A stretch of DNA of 64,000 nt from an uncultured Aquimarina sp. (lineage in GTDB: Bacteria > Bacteroidota > Bacteroidia > Flavobacteriales > Flavobacteriaceae): contig CANMDW010000004.1 in NCBI GenBank assembly GCA_947496705.1, forward strand, positions 248,001 to 312,000, written 5' to 3'. The notes below the pieces were generated by a model, which searched no databases, had not been told where the DNA came from, and saw only the letters and a list, made by a program, of their open reading frames with translations. Every line of letters starts with the position of its first letter. The first letter of the stretch is position 1. Below are positions 1-9,057 of the stretch, one piece after another. Both the position numbers and the translations under genes were made by a program.

Positions 1-501
1 GAGACCAGTATTGGTTACGATGTTGAAGTGCGTATCGCCTGGTCTTTTATTGGAGTTACTGCTACTGCCGATCAGCAAATAGGGATTGATATCCATGTAA
101 ATGACGACGATAACGGAGCCGGCAGAGACGGTAAATTGATGTGGTCTGATACCCAGGATATCGCATATATGAATCCATCGGTATTCACATCCTTATCCCT
201 GTCAGCAGCTTCCTGTTTAAACAGTAGCAGCAATATGGGTACCCTATCGGATGATGAAATAACAATTTTCCCGGTCCCTGCCAAAGACAAGTTACATATC
301 TCATTAAATCCTGATATCTCTATTCGTCAAATAAGACTGGTACATGTTAGCGGAAATGTAGCCTTGCATGAAAATGGCATATCGAATACTCATGGATTGA
401 TAACGATTGATACCCGTTTGCTTACCCATGAAGGGATGTATTTCCTGGAGCTGTATACCCGTAGCGGAAAAATCACTAAAAAGATACTCATTACCAAATA
501 A
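1..501 (+). CDS. C-terminal part of a T9SS-secreted protein with CBM9-like domain (5' truncated)
   Basis: The reading frame is open to the window edge, so the true start lies upstream; 166 residues are visible. The first ~60 visible residues (IGIDIHVNDDDNGAGRDGKLMW) resemble the end of a carbohydrate-binding family 9-like beta-sandwich, as found on secreted esterases, xylanases and similar hydrolases. After a short linker the last ~85 residues form a T9SS type A sorting domain: a beta-rich stretch starting ITIFPVPAKDKL and ending GMYFLELYTRSGKITKKI. The protein should therefore be exported by Sec, carried over the outer membrane by T9SS and either released or anchored. The catalytic part is outside the window, so the enzyme class cannot be told. 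The next gene is about 290 bp downstream, beyond a palindromic element. Confidence 0.75.
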   Translation, partial: ETSIGYDVEVRIAWSFIGVTATADQQIGIDIHVNDDDNGAGRDGKLMWSDTQDIAYMNPSVFTSLSLSAASCLNSSSNMGTLSDDEITIFPVPAKDKLHISLNPDISIRQIRLVHVSGNVALHENGISNTHGLITIDTRLLTHEGMYFLELYTRSGKITKKILITK

Positions 502-596
502 CTGTATTAAAAATATGGATGCCCTTAGTACGAAAGATTACCCCCCGATCACTAAGGGGCCGTATCCGGGGGAAAATCAAATAATAATATGTATAT

Positions 597-750
597 CCGC
601 AATTGTACCTGTACCAAAAATCAAAGCATTTTCTTCTCCCTTTAGGGATAGGGGTAAAAAGAAAATGCTGAAAATTCAGTTATGTACCCCTAATCCTAAA
701 GGGAGTAACTGAATTCTCTGTGCTATGAATGACTACAGGTACAATTGCGG
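597..750. repeat. MITE-like palindromic element with 17-bp terminal inverted repeats
   Basis: The left arm at 597-613 (CCGCAATTGTACCTGTA) is matched perfectly in inverse orientation at 734-750. Nested inside is a second inverted pair at 636-656 and 685-705 (21 bp, 2 mismatches, around CTCCCTTTAGGGATAGGGG), and a third at 673-682/706-715 (AATTCAGTTA). The element fills most of the gap between two genes and has no believable coding sequence. The layout (outer repeats plus inner palindrome) resembles small non-autonomous mobile elements or a REP-like structure; it could also act as a bidirectional terminator. Confidence 0.6.
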
Positions 751-792
751 CTAATCAATAATAATAATTTTAATAACTTAAATACTGTAGAA

Positions 793-1398
793 ATGAAAAA
801 AATACTTTTTTTACTCGCTTTAATTGGAGTTTCATATGGAGCTAGTGCCCAGGACGAAATCCTAAATGGAAATTTAAAATTTGTATCTGAATACAATGAA
901 ATCTTATGGCCTGTAAACCCAAATCCAGATCACCCTTATGGAGGAGGAATCACGGGAGATGATTTTACTTGGAAAAGGTTAACCTTATTTCATGGGCATA
1001 GTATCGACTTGCAAACCGGGAGCAATACTGTAGACTCAAAAAAATCCAGATTATATATTAATACAGCCGGAAATGTAGGGATTGGAACCAGAAACCCGGA
1101 TGCAAAATTAACGGTGGCAGGAAATGTTAATGCCCGACAGGTTAAAGTGACCGTAAATGCCGGAGCCGATTTTGTTTTTGAACCCGATTACCAACTCCCC
1201 TCTTTAAACGCTATTGAAGCCTATGTTAAAGAACATAAACACCTGCCCGAGATTGCTTCAGAAGAGGCAATGAAAGAAAATGGTTTGGATCTGGGAAGCT
1301 TTCAAATCCAATTGCTGCAAAAAATAGAAGAGCTTACGCTGCATATGATCCAGCAGGATAAACAAATCAAAGCATTAAAAGCCAATCAGAGCAAGTGA
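793..1398 (+). CDS. Secreted protein with 'GNVGIGT' fibre-like segment and C-terminal coiled coil (paralog 1)
   Basis: The start is set at the MKK codon because a signal peptide follows at once (MKKILFLLALIGVSYGASAQ); the in-frame start 16 codons upstream would put a polar stretch before it. The middle carries the tail-fibre-like phrase NTAGNVGIGTRNPDAKLTVAGN, common in Bacteroidota surface proteins. The last ~75 residues are a conserved domain (ADFVFEPDYQLPSLNAIEAY, then HKHLPEIASEEAM, then an amphipathic helix LLQKIEELTLHMIQQDKQIK) that looks like an oligomerising coiled coil. The same domain ends two further genes here (3553-4362 and 4475-5197). Its function is unknown; a surface adhesin or fibre is the simplest guess. 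It has no T9SS sorting domain. Confidence 0.75.
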   Translation: MKKILFLLALIGVSYGASAQDEILNGNLKFVSEYNEILWPVNPNPDHPYGGGITGDDFTWKRLTLFHGHSIDLQTGSNTVDSKKSRLYINTAGNVGIGTRNPDAKLTVAGNVNARQVKVTVNAGADFVFEPDYQLPSLNAIEAYVKEHKHLPEIASEEAMKENGLDLGSFQIQLLQKIEELTLHMIQQDKQIKALKANQSK

Positions 1399-1568
1399 TA
1401 ATGATACTCATATTGTGTTAGGTTGATGAATGAATTGGAGAGAAGTTTAGTTAAACTTAAGTCTTTTGGAAAAACAACAACTACTCTCCTTTTTATTCAA
1501 AATTCAATAGATCTAATACCCTATATCATAAGTATCCAGATACTACTTAACTACTAAAACACATCGAA

Positions 1569-3257
1569 ATGAAAAAAACATATATAATCAAAATACTAGG
1601 TTTCTTAGTTGCTGTACTTCTATCTTCAACGATAAGTACTGCACAAAACCTTTTGAAACACGAATCTTCTCAAAGCATTGTCGGTGGATTTACTTCAGGA
1701 AACCATCGTTTTTCAAAACAGCTCATGAAAAGCGCACAGGGAATACCTACTACATATTGGATATCTCCAAAAATACAGGTGCCCTTAAAAAATGTTACCC
1801 CCTTTCTTTCTTTTAGTACCCGATGGGAAGGTAACGGAATGGATACTGACGATTATACCCTGGAGCTACGCAGTTCTGTTGATGGCGGCAAGCACTGGTC
1901 TAAATGGACCTCATACGATTTTGATCACCATATGGCACCCACTCCTGAGATGGTTGTTACCCAGCTAAAAAGTCTATCGGCAAAAACTACCCATATACAA
2001 TTGAGAGTAGCGTCTGATAAAGTAGCCAATACAAGAGTAACACAAATACATTATTTTTTTTATAGCCCAGGTGAAACCCCATCAGAAGTTATCGAGCTTA
2101 CAAAACAAATAGAAGCCAAGCAAATGGCAGCCAAGGCATCTTGTAATAAGCCTACATTTATAAGCAGAGGTTCCTGGGGGGCAAGGCGGCCTAAAAACAA
2201 CCCTTCAACTACCATCGCCAAACATCTATTTGTACATCATAGTGTATCAGATAGCCCATCTGGTAACTGGCCGGCACTGGTTCGTAGTATTCAAAATTTT
2301 CATATGGATAATCAGGGCTGGAGCGATATAGGCTACAATGCGCTGGTAGCACCCAATGGGGTGATCTATGAAGGAAGAGCAGGGGGCGATCGTGTTCAGG
2401 GAGCTCATATATGTGGCTTTAATTCGGGTACTTATGCTGTCTGTGTTTTGGGAAATTATGATGAAAACGTGCGCCCTACACAGGCTTCGTTAAATAGTGT
2501 AGGCCGTGTATTAGGCTGGAAAGCCGAGAAAGAAGGTATTGACCCCAAAGGAAGAAGTCACAAATCGGGTGTCGGTACCATCAATAACATTTCTGGACAC
2601 AGAGATCTTAATGGACACAAGGGGGCAGGGTGCAGAAATCCTACCTCCACAGCTTGCCCTGGTAAGAATTTGCACGCCAGATTAAATACGATACGGGATC
2701 TGGCCGCCAACTGTGGTGGTTGTCCTTCTAATCTGGATCTAACGTCTACCATCTCTTCAGGAGTGTATACCGCTTCAGGGACTATTACTGCAAGTGCAAC
2801 AGTAGCCAATGGTGCCAGTGTGGTTTTTGATGCCAAAAATACGATCCTGCTCAATGCCGGGTTTGCTGCCGATAGTGGAGCTAATACCAGTTTTACCGCA
2901 AAAATTGGAGAAGGTTGTACCAGTGCAAGAGCTGTGGCAGCAGCAACTACCTTAGAAGAGTTTCCTGTTATAGATCCGGAATTCTCAATAACCAAAGCCA
3001 AGCCTGTTGTTGAGATATATCCCAATCCTGCTTCAGGAATGGTAAACATATCTTTTACATTATCCAACTCAGAGAATGTTACCATCAAACTATTTAACGC
3101 TACCGGGAGATTGGTGAATCGGTCGACCACAGATAAGCGATATGAAGCAGGAAAACATACCATCACCCTGAATGTGGGTTCCTATCCTAAGGGGGTATAT
3201 TTCTGTGCTTTTACCAACCAGGGCACAACCCTGACCAAAAAAATAGTGCTACGGTGA
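1569..3257 (+). CDS. T9SS-secreted N-acetylmuramoyl-L-alanine amidase (PGRP/amidase_2 fold)
   Basis: The 562-residue protein has a signal peptide (1-26, ending STAQ), a beta-rich N-terminal domain (~30-165), a PGRP/amidase_2 domain (~195-380), a '3-coathanger' beta-domain (~388-450, ending GEGC) and a T9SS sorting domain (~482-562). Comparison with T7 lysozyme/PGRP amidases gives zinc ligands H223 (in FVHHS), H344 (GHRD) and C363 (ACPG), with Y256 (GYN) and T361 at the other active-site positions, so it should be active. It would cleave the bond between muramic acid and the stem peptide, outside the cell. Together with the SpoIID-type and M23 proteins downstream it forms a set of hydrolases with different cut sites. 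The substrate (own wall, prey or competitor) is not decided by sequence. Confidence 0.88.
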   Translation: MKKTYIIKILGFLVAVLLSSTISTAQNLLKHESSQSIVGGFTSGNHRFSKQLMKSAQGIPTTYWISPKIQVPLKNVTPFLSFSTRWEGNGMDTDDYTLELRSSVDGGKHWSKWTSYDFDHHMAPTPEMVVTQLKSLSAKTTHIQLRVASDKVANTRVTQIHYFFYSPGETPSEVIELTKQIEAKQMAAKASCNKPTFISRGSWGARRPKNNPSTTIAKHLFVHHSVSDSPSGNWPALVRSIQNFHMDNQGWSDIGYNALVAPNGVIYEGRAGGDRVQGAHICGFNSGTYAVCVLGNYDENVRPTQASLNSVGRVLGWKAEKEGIDPKGRSHKSGVGTINNISGHRDLNGHKGAGCRNPTSTACPGKNLHARLNTIRDLAANCGGCPSNLDLTSTISSGVYTASGTITASATVANGASVVFDAKNTILLNAGFAADSGANTSFTAKIGEGCTSARAVAAATTLEEFPVIDPEFSITKAKPVVEIYPNPASGMVNISFTLSNSENVTIKLFNATGRLVNRSTTDKRYEAGKHTITLNVGSYPKGVYFCAFTNQGTTLTKKIVLR

Positions 3258-3264
3258 TATATAT

Positions 3265-3321
3265 GTAGTACGTTTCTTCCTTATCCCTGTATAATGAAGG
3301 TGTAAGGAGGGTTCGTACTAC
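3265..3321. terminator. Inverted repeat downstream of the amidase gene
   Basis: GTAGTACG at 3265-3272 pairs with CGTACTAC at 3314-3321, and CTTCCTTA inside the left arm pairs with TAAGGAGG inside the right arm. It lies directly after the amidase stop codon and would form a stem-loop consistent with a transcription end; no strong T-run follows. The remaining ~230 bp up to the next gene show nothing else I can support. Confidence 0.4.
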
Positions 3322-3552
3322 TTCATAAGAAAAGTAAGACCACAAATATGATATATAATTCACTAGCAGAAAACACGGTATAATAACTTTTTTTAGCCAT
3401 ACACCCTGCCATGGAAACCAAACACTAAATACCTGATCGTTGATACAGAAGTATTCTATAATTTAGAATTTATTAACAACTAGCTGTTTTTCCTAACCAT
3501 GGCAGCATTTATTTAACAATCTAAAACTAATTCTTATAAAAATTTAATCACA

Positions 3553-4362
3553 ATGAAAAATTTAAGCATAGTAATAGCTGTCATTTTTACAATAGGGGCC
3601 TTTAGTACACAGATACAAGCTCAAGATCTCGGTACAGTGACCAACGAAAGCTCAAGAGCATTTCAATGGCGTCTTGAAAGCAATGTAGGCAATGGACATG
3701 GGGGTACACAGATGAAGCTAAACAGAAATGATCTTACCCTATTTCCTGTCATCGTAGAAAGCGGATCCTTATCCGGAGGACGACTTCGCCTTAAAAGTGA
3801 GTTAAATAACGGTACCGATTGGCTTCTCGACAATTCTAATAATAGGTTCAGAATTTTTACCGATGGGTATGAAAGATTCTCTATAAACACCAAAAGTGAA
3901 GTAGCCGTATCGGCTTCTCCCGGATCTTTGTCAGAAGGGGGTGAAATCAAACTATTAGGAGCAGCCGGCAACAATCCCTGGCACTTAGATAATGTCAACG
4001 GATGGTTTAGACTACACCATAGCGGCGCCGTTTGGTTTGCTGTATCCAACGGTGGACAGGTACAATCCAAAAGTATTAAAGTCACCAACTCGCCTACGGC
4101 AGATTTTGTTTTTGAAAGCGATTATAGATTACCCAATCTTTCTGAGGTTGAAAAGTATATTCTTGAGAACAAACACCTGCCAGAGATTCAATCGGCCAGG
4201 GATATGACAGAAAATGGAGTAATCATTGAAGAATTTCAGATCAAGCTATTGCAAAAAATCGAAGAATTGACATTGTATACCATAGCACAACAAAAAAGAT
4301 TAGACGACCAACAATCAGTTATTGTAGGCTTGCAGTCTGAGATCAAAAAACTCAAACAGTAG
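3553..4362 (+). CDS. Secreted fibre-like protein with C-terminal coiled coil (paralog 2)
   Basis: 269 residues with a signal peptide (MKNLSIVIAVIFTIGAFSTQIQAQ). Two beta-rich stretches contain related phrases (GGRLRLKSELNNGTDWLLDN and GGEIKLLGAAGNNPWHLDN), suggesting an internal repeat. The C-terminal ~85 residues share the domain of the genes at 793 and 4475: IKVTNSPTADFVFESDYRLP, ENKHLPEIQSARDMTENG, then a long helix (LLQKIEELTLYTIAQQKRL). No catalytic motif is visible. Likely an extracellular or surface oligomer; it has no T9SS sorting domain, so how it leaves the periplasm is unclear. Confidence 0.72.
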   Translation: MKNLSIVIAVIFTIGAFSTQIQAQDLGTVTNESSRAFQWRLESNVGNGHGGTQMKLNRNDLTLFPVIVESGSLSGGRLRLKSELNNGTDWLLDNSNNRFRIFTDGYERFSINTKSEVAVSASPGSLSEGGEIKLLGAAGNNPWHLDNVNGWFRLHHSGAVWFAVSNGGQVQSKSIKVTNSPTADFVFESDYRLPNLSEVEKYILENKHLPEIQSARDMTENGVIIEEFQIKLLQKIEELTLYTIAQQKRLDDQQSVIVGLQSEIKKLKQ

Positions 4363-4474
4363 GTGTTTTGACTAGATAGTGAGTGGCTTAGCATGCACCC
4401 ATTCCTGCTGGTAGATCTTTACACATATTATTTCTAGTAACCATAAATTAATTTATATATAAAATCTTACAATC

Positions 4475-5197
4475 ATGAAAAATACCAAAGTAACAACAGT
4501 ACTTGCAATCACAATTGCAATAGTAAGTTTTCAACTTAGCGCACAGACCTTAATAGTTCCTGGTCCTGATATAATTTTAGGCACCGATGATGGCCGACCT
4601 GTGGGTGAAAAAACACAACAAAGAGCATTGGTTCATGGCATCGAAGATGAATTATTTATTAACTATAATGGCGATTTTGAAGGAGGTACCATTATTAACT
4701 CAGATCTTACCGTAACCGGCCTTAGTCTAAGACATCAAGGTTGGGATTTTCAATTGGGCCTCAATGATACCCGGCCTATAGGTGACAAACCTTTACAAAG
4801 AGCACTGGTTCACTGGGTGAATGATCAATTAATTTTAAACTTTAACGGAGATTTTGAAGGAGGCACTCGTATTCAATCTAAACTATTTGTTACCGATAAC
4901 GCATCTGTTAATGGGCAAATTCAGGCTAAAAGTATTAAAGTCACCAATACACCAACAGCCGACTTTGTTTTCGAAAAAGAGTATCAACTCCCTAAACTTT
5001 CTACGGTTGAAAAATTTATTAATGACAATAAGCACCTGCCAGAGATCCAGTCAGCTAAGGATATGACAGAAAACGGAGTGATTATTGAAGCATTTCAGAT
5101 CAAGCTGTTGCAAAAAATCGAAGAATTGACCTTATACACCATCCAGCAGGATAAGCAAATCAAAGCTTTGAAAGCCAGATTAGACCATCAAGAATAA
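4475..5197 (+). CDS. Secreted fibre-like protein with internal duplication and C-terminal coiled coil (paralog 3)
   Basis: 240 residues, signal peptide MKNTKVTTVLAITIAIVSFQLSAQ. The body has two copies of a ~35-residue unit: one with GRPVGEKTQQRALVH...NYNGDFEGGT and one with TRPIGDKPLQRALVH...NFNGDFEGGT. The C-terminal domain is nearly identical to that of the neighbouring paralogs (IKVTNTPTADFVFEKEYQLP; KHLPEIQSAKDMTENGVIIE; LLQKIEELTLYTIQQDKQIK). The three genes probably arose by local duplication, with the N-terminal part diverging and the coiled-coil end conserved. Function not recognised. Confidence 0.72.
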   Translation: MKNTKVTTVLAITIAIVSFQLSAQTLIVPGPDIILGTDDGRPVGEKTQQRALVHGIEDELFINYNGDFEGGTIINSDLTVTGLSLRHQGWDFQLGLNDTRPIGDKPLQRALVHWVNDQLILNFNGDFEGGTRIQSKLFVTDNASVNGQIQAKSIKVTNTPTADFVFEKEYQLPKLSTVEKFINDNKHLPEIQSAKDMTENGVIIEAFQIKLLQKIEELTLYTIQQDKQIKALKARLDHQE

Positions 5198-5210
5198 CCA
5201 TACTACTTAA

Positions 5211-5293
5211 AAACCTCCATACCCCTGCCTTATGTCCTTATCACTCTTACTTTTTTCACTCATTAAGGCTCCCCCATGGGTTTATGGAGGTTT
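5211..5293. terminator. Terminator-like inverted repeat before the SpoIID-type gene
   Basis: AAACCTCCATA at 5211-5221 is perfectly inverted at 5283-5293 (TATGGAGGTTT), with further pairing just inside (CCTTA / TAAGG). It sits right after the paralog-3 stop codon and about 28 bp before the next start, so it probably separates the two transcripts. Confidence 0.45.
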
Positions 5294-5320
5294 TAACATC
5301 AGCATTTAAATACTATTATT

Positions 5321-7225
5321 ATGAAAAATATTATACAACAACACGTGATTACCAGCATAGTATTTTTTTTGATGCTAAGCCTTGGCTCGTTCGCTCAAAC
5401 GAAACTACCTAGAGTAACATTCAGTATCAAAGATAATACTACGGGTTTTGCAATCCCAAACTGTAAAATTCAAGTCATTACACCAACAGGAAGTGTTATT
5501 GACTATAAAGTTGAAAAAAACAATCCTTTAGTTTTTGTATCCAAGACTTTGAAAGGACGCTACAATTTCATTATTAGCGCAAAAGGTTACCGTGCATTAG
5601 AGACATATTTTGTGTTACAGGAAAATGATGTTATCAATGCGGAAATCAACCTGGATCCAATAATAAAAGAGAATGATCGAGATAAGTTATTAAAATCTAT
5701 CGATCACATCAAGACCTCAAATCTAGTGGTACTCACTGGACATGTAAGCGATGAAATATCAGGAGACCCTTTATCAAATGTAAAAGTAAAAGCAGGTAAT
5801 TATGAAACTTTTACAAATGGAAAAGGAGTTTTTAAACTTACCATACCTGCCGCGGCTATAATTCAAGACAAAGTTCCTGAACATATCTCCATTCAATTTT
5901 CAAAGTCAGGCTATATCTCTTATACAAGAGATAAATTTTACCTTATTCCAGATCACTATAGTCTAAAAATTTCTTTGGCATCCTTTAAAAACAAAACACC
6001 CAAAATAAAAGGAATTGTAGATATTGATGGTCATGGAATGTTTGACCGTACCAAAAGTGATGAAGATCAAAGCTATATAGAGTTTTTGAAATATATATCT
6101 TCTGATGAATACAGTAAAAGTGATACATCAGTGCCAGGTAAAATATCCGTTCCGTCAAGTATACGTGTAGGTATTAATTGTTCCTGTAACAGTTGTAGTA
6201 GTGTAAGGGTAATGAGTCTAGAATCTTATGTGCAAAGTGGTTTAAATGATGAGTGGATCGCCAGTTGGAGGAGTAATTCACTAAAAGCTGGAGCTGTGGG
6301 CTACAGGTCTTATGGAGCCTATTATGTTTTGCATCCTGTTTCTTCTCGATACGACATTTCTAACACCACTTGTAGACAAGTATGGGATAGTGATGTCGCT
6401 ACTAGTGCAAAAAATGCAGCGATTGCGACTGCTGGGGAAGTTTTATTAAAAGGAGGCAATATTTTTAGGTCAGAATATTCCGCAGAAAACAATAATGCGG
6501 GTTGTGGAGATGGGTATAGTGGAACGGGCTCCAGTTGGCCTTGTATTAGTGACCCAAGAGATAAAGGAAGAGCAAAATTTGGGCATGGTAGAGGCATGTG
6601 CCAATGGGGGTCACAACGCTGGTCTAGTGATAAAGATTATTTATGGATCTTAAACCATTATTATGTGCCAGGAGGGGTTTCCGTTTCTACCGGTAATTGT
6701 CCTTCAGACCTTAATCTAACCGGTACCATTAATTCAGGAACTTATAAATCTTCCAATACCATTACCGCTTCGGGTACTGTCAACTCAGGAAGAAATGTGG
6801 TGTTTGAAAGTAACGAGATTGTATTAAACCCGAATTTCACAGTAAATACCAATGCTACTTTTGAAGCAAGGTCCGGAAATGGTTGTAACAGGTCGAGAAA
6901 CAATACTTCACTGGAAGTAGCTGCTGAAACTGCTGAACTTTCCGGAGGACCTGTTCCTTTTGGAATTACAAAACTGTATCCAAATCCCGCTTCAAAAAGG
7001 GTCACCATACAATATCATACTCCTGGTTTACATCCGGTAGCGATCCATATCACCAATATGTTAGGAAAGGTCATTTCAAAACGATTCGTATCCAACCCTA
7101 CCAAAACACATGGCTATCGTGAAGTTTCTTTAGATATAAGTGACCTCACCTCCGGGATGTATTTTATCAAATTCAGCTCGGGAGCACATACAGATACACA
7201 ATCGTTGATTGTGAATCATCAATAA
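5321..7225 (+). CDS. T9SS-secreted SpoIID/LytB-domain protein (putative lytic transglycosylase)
   Basis: 634 residues. Signal peptide 1-26 (LSLGSFAQ), two carboxypeptidase-regulatory-like beta-sandwich regions (~30-115 and ~135-220), then a SpoIID-type domain (~298-450): LESYVQSGLNDEWIASW, LKAGAVGYRSYGAYY, AATAGEVLLKGG-like turn and the family-typical GHGRGMCQWGSQRW plus ILNHYY. E311 in NDEW aligns with the glutamate of the EMP motif that is catalytic in sporulation SpoIID proteins, which cut glycan strands lacking stem peptides. A 3-coathanger domain (~460-522) and T9SS sorting domain (~550-634) follow. SpoIID-type domains are best known from spore formers and cyanobacteria; here the domain is exported, and next to an amidase whose product (denuded glycan) is what SpoIID enzymes degrade. 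The pairing is therefore functionally sensible. Confidence 0.82.
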   Translation: MKNIIQQHVITSIVFFLMLSLGSFAQTKLPRVTFSIKDNTTGFAIPNCKIQVITPTGSVIDYKVEKNNPLVFVSKTLKGRYNFIISAKGYRALETYFVLQENDVINAEINLDPIIKENDRDKLLKSIDHIKTSNLVVLTGHVSDEISGDPLSNVKVKAGNYETFTNGKGVFKLTIPAAAIIQDKVPEHISIQFSKSGYISYTRDKFYLIPDHYSLKISLASFKNKTPKIKGIVDIDGHGMFDRTKSDEDQSYIEFLKYISSDEYSKSDTSVPGKISVPSSIRVGINCSCNSCSSVRVMSLESYVQSGLNDEWIASWRSNSLKAGAVGYRSYGAYYVLHPVSSRYDISNTTCRQVWDSDVATSAKNAAIATAGEVLLKGGNIFRSEYSAENNNAGCGDGYSGTGSSWPCISDPRDKGRAKFGHGRGMCQWGSQRWSSDKDYLWILNHYYVPGGVSVSTGNCPSDLNLTGTINSGTYKSSNTITASGTVNSGRNVVFESNEIVLNPNFTVNTNATFEARSGNGCNRSRNNTSLEVAAETAELSGGPVPFGITKLYPNPASKRVTIQYHTPGLHPVAIHITNMLGKVISKRFVSNPTKTHGYREVSLDISDLTSGMYFIKFSSGAHTDTQSLIVNHQ

Positions 7226-7242
7226 CATTTAAATAAAAAATC

Positions 7243-9057
7243 ATGAAAAAAATTATATCCCTATACGGTTTATTACTATTTCTTATTGGTGGCGTTTGTA
7301 AAACGTCTGCTCAGCAACTGGTGTATTATCAAGAAGATAAAGTGTATACCATTGAACCGGAAACACGTAAAAAAACATCGGTTATACTAGAAAATACATT
7401 GGTCCTTGATGATACGAAACTGACTAAGACAGATCATATCGTATATCAACCAGAACAGTTATCTGCTACATTGAAATTACCCGAAGGGAATTATTTTTAC
7501 CAGGGGTTGCAATCATCACATAATACCGCGATCTGGATCTTTACAGAGCGTGATATGATAGGCACTGGGTACCGCATGTGGAAATTTAATACAAACACTG
7601 GCAAAAGAGACCTGCTTTTTGAAAATGCAGGCGGACCCAATCCAGAACTTCAGTTTGTTCCTATCGCTTGGTCCAATGATGCGGATATTATTTATTTAGA
7701 AGCTATTGACCATTTTGATTCTGAAAACCTGCATGAAGGAATATATCGTTACGATCTAAAAAATAGTACCCACCAAAAGCTGGCGATCAAAGATCATTAT
7801 ATCAGTACTCCCCTGTTATCGCCGGACAGGAATAAGTTTGCCTATTCGGCCTCTTTTGAAAGCGGAAAAAACAGGGATCTGCTTCATGGAAAGTCTGAAC
7901 GTTTGCTAACCTATGATGTAAAAACCCGTACCGAAAAGATCATTGTGGAGCAGAAAGGTTCTTCGCTGGTATTTGCAGGATGGGTAAGTAAGGCTGTCCC
8001 GGTAAAAAAATTGCTTGTTGATGAAAAAATTTTAGACCGTAAAAGACAACAACAATCCATTCAACAAAAAATGGCTGTTTCTATGAAACTTCCCTGGGAA
8101 TCAGGTATTAGTTATTGTGTTACACGTGCCGGTACCCCGGCACCTACCGGCCCTAGAGGCAGCTCATCCAAATGTAGTAGTGTTTATGAAAGATTTGATC
8201 CTCATAGTTATGTTGCTATTGATTTTGACTCACCTAATGGGGTGAGGGATAACGTACTTGCTTCTGCTGCGGGAACAGTAACGTTTACAAGAACCACTGA
8301 CCAGGGCGGATATGGGAAATATGTGATCATTACCCATAGTGATAATTCACGAACACTGTATGCGCATCTTAGTAGGGTCTATGTGAGGGTAGGAGATTGT
8401 GTGGGCCAGGGGAACCCTATAGGTGATGGGGGAACTACCGGAAGTTCTACTGGAGATCATATTCATTTTGAAAAACGTGTAGGAGGAACCCTGGTGTATC
8501 CTGTTTTTTCAGAATGTAATTGCACCCCAAGACAAGCTTACCGATATACCTCCGGGAATCAGAGAACAAACGGGTGCGGCCCTTCTTGTGAACCCGATAG
8601 AACTGTTTCTGGTACTATAAGTTCTGGTACATACACATCATCTTCCACAATTACCGGGTCGGGAGTCATCAATACCGGAAGCACGGTTGTTTTTGATACT
8701 AAAAATGAAATTTATCTTGTTAATGGATTTGAAGCAAAAAACAATTCGGTATTTGAAACCCGGTTAGGTGGTGGTTGTGCTACAGGCAGAAGCGTAGAAA
8801 TTAATAAAGAACCAACTACTCTTGCAGCAACATCCCAAAATTTTAGAGTATACCCAAATCCTTCAAGAAATACAATTTATATTGATGGAATTACAAAAAA
8901 TGAAGTAATCAATATATATGATCTGAGCGGAAGGTTACTGATTAAAAAGGTAGCTTCAGATACCAGAGAGCAACTCGATATAAAACATCTTTTACAAGGT
9001 ATGTATATTGTGAAAGTGGGGACTAAAGCTACCAGACAATTGCTTAAGACGAATTAA
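7243..9057 (+). CDS. T9SS-secreted M23-family metalloendopeptidase
   Basis: 604 residues, starting 17 bp after the SpoIID-type gene, so probably co-transcribed. Signal peptide 1-24; a TolB/WD40-like region (~25-250; SNDADIIYLEA, STPLLSPDRNKFAYSA) that could be a beta-propeller; M23 domain (~315-420); 3-coathanger domain (~452-512, ending GGGC); T9SS sorting domain (~533-604). M23 residues visible are D327 (VAID), H375 (LYAHL), H406 and H408 (DHIHF). The first zinc histidine is not in the canonical HxxxD spacing: position D-4 is Tyr, and H321 at D-6 is the likely ligand, as in some M23 variants. It would cut peptide cross-links of peptidoglycan or other Gly-rich peptides. Confidence 0.85.
   Translation: MKKIISLYGLLLFLIGGVCKTSAQQLVYYQEDKVYTIEPETRKKTSVILENTLVLDDTKLTKTDHIVYQPEQLSATLKLPEGNYFYQGLQSSHNTAIWIFTERDMIGTGYRMWKFNTNTGKRDLLFENAGGPNPELQFVPIAWSNDADIIYLEAIDHFDSENLHEGIYRYDLKNSTHQKLAIKDHYISTPLLSPDRNKFAYSASFESGKNRDLLHGKSERLLTYDVKTRTEKIIVEQKGSSLVFAGWVSKAVPVKKLLVDEKILDRKRQQQSIQQKMAVSMKLPWESGISYCVTRAGTPAPTGPRGSSSKCSSVYERFDPHSYVAIDFDSPNGVRDNVLASAAGTVTFTRTTDQGGYGKYVIITHSDNSRTLYAHLSRVYVRVGDCVGQGNPIGDGGTTGSSTGDHIHFEKRVGGTLVYPVFSECNCTPRQAYRYTSGNQRTNGCGPSCEPDRTVSGTISSGTYTSSSTITGSGVINTGSTVVFDTKNEIYLVNGFEAKNNSVFETRLGGGCATGRSVEINKEPTTLAATSQNFRVYPNPSRNTIYIDGITKNEVINIYDLSGRLLIKKVASDTREQLDIKHLLQGMYIVKVGTKATRQLLKTN

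Noticed and set aside
407..712. Open frame of 101 codons overlapping the first gene and the palindromic element
   Set aside because: It runs through the inverted-repeat element and has no domain or composition support.
2558..3166. 202-codon minus-strand frame inside the amidase gene
   Set aside because: Lies wholly within a gene with clear domain evidence on the plus strand.
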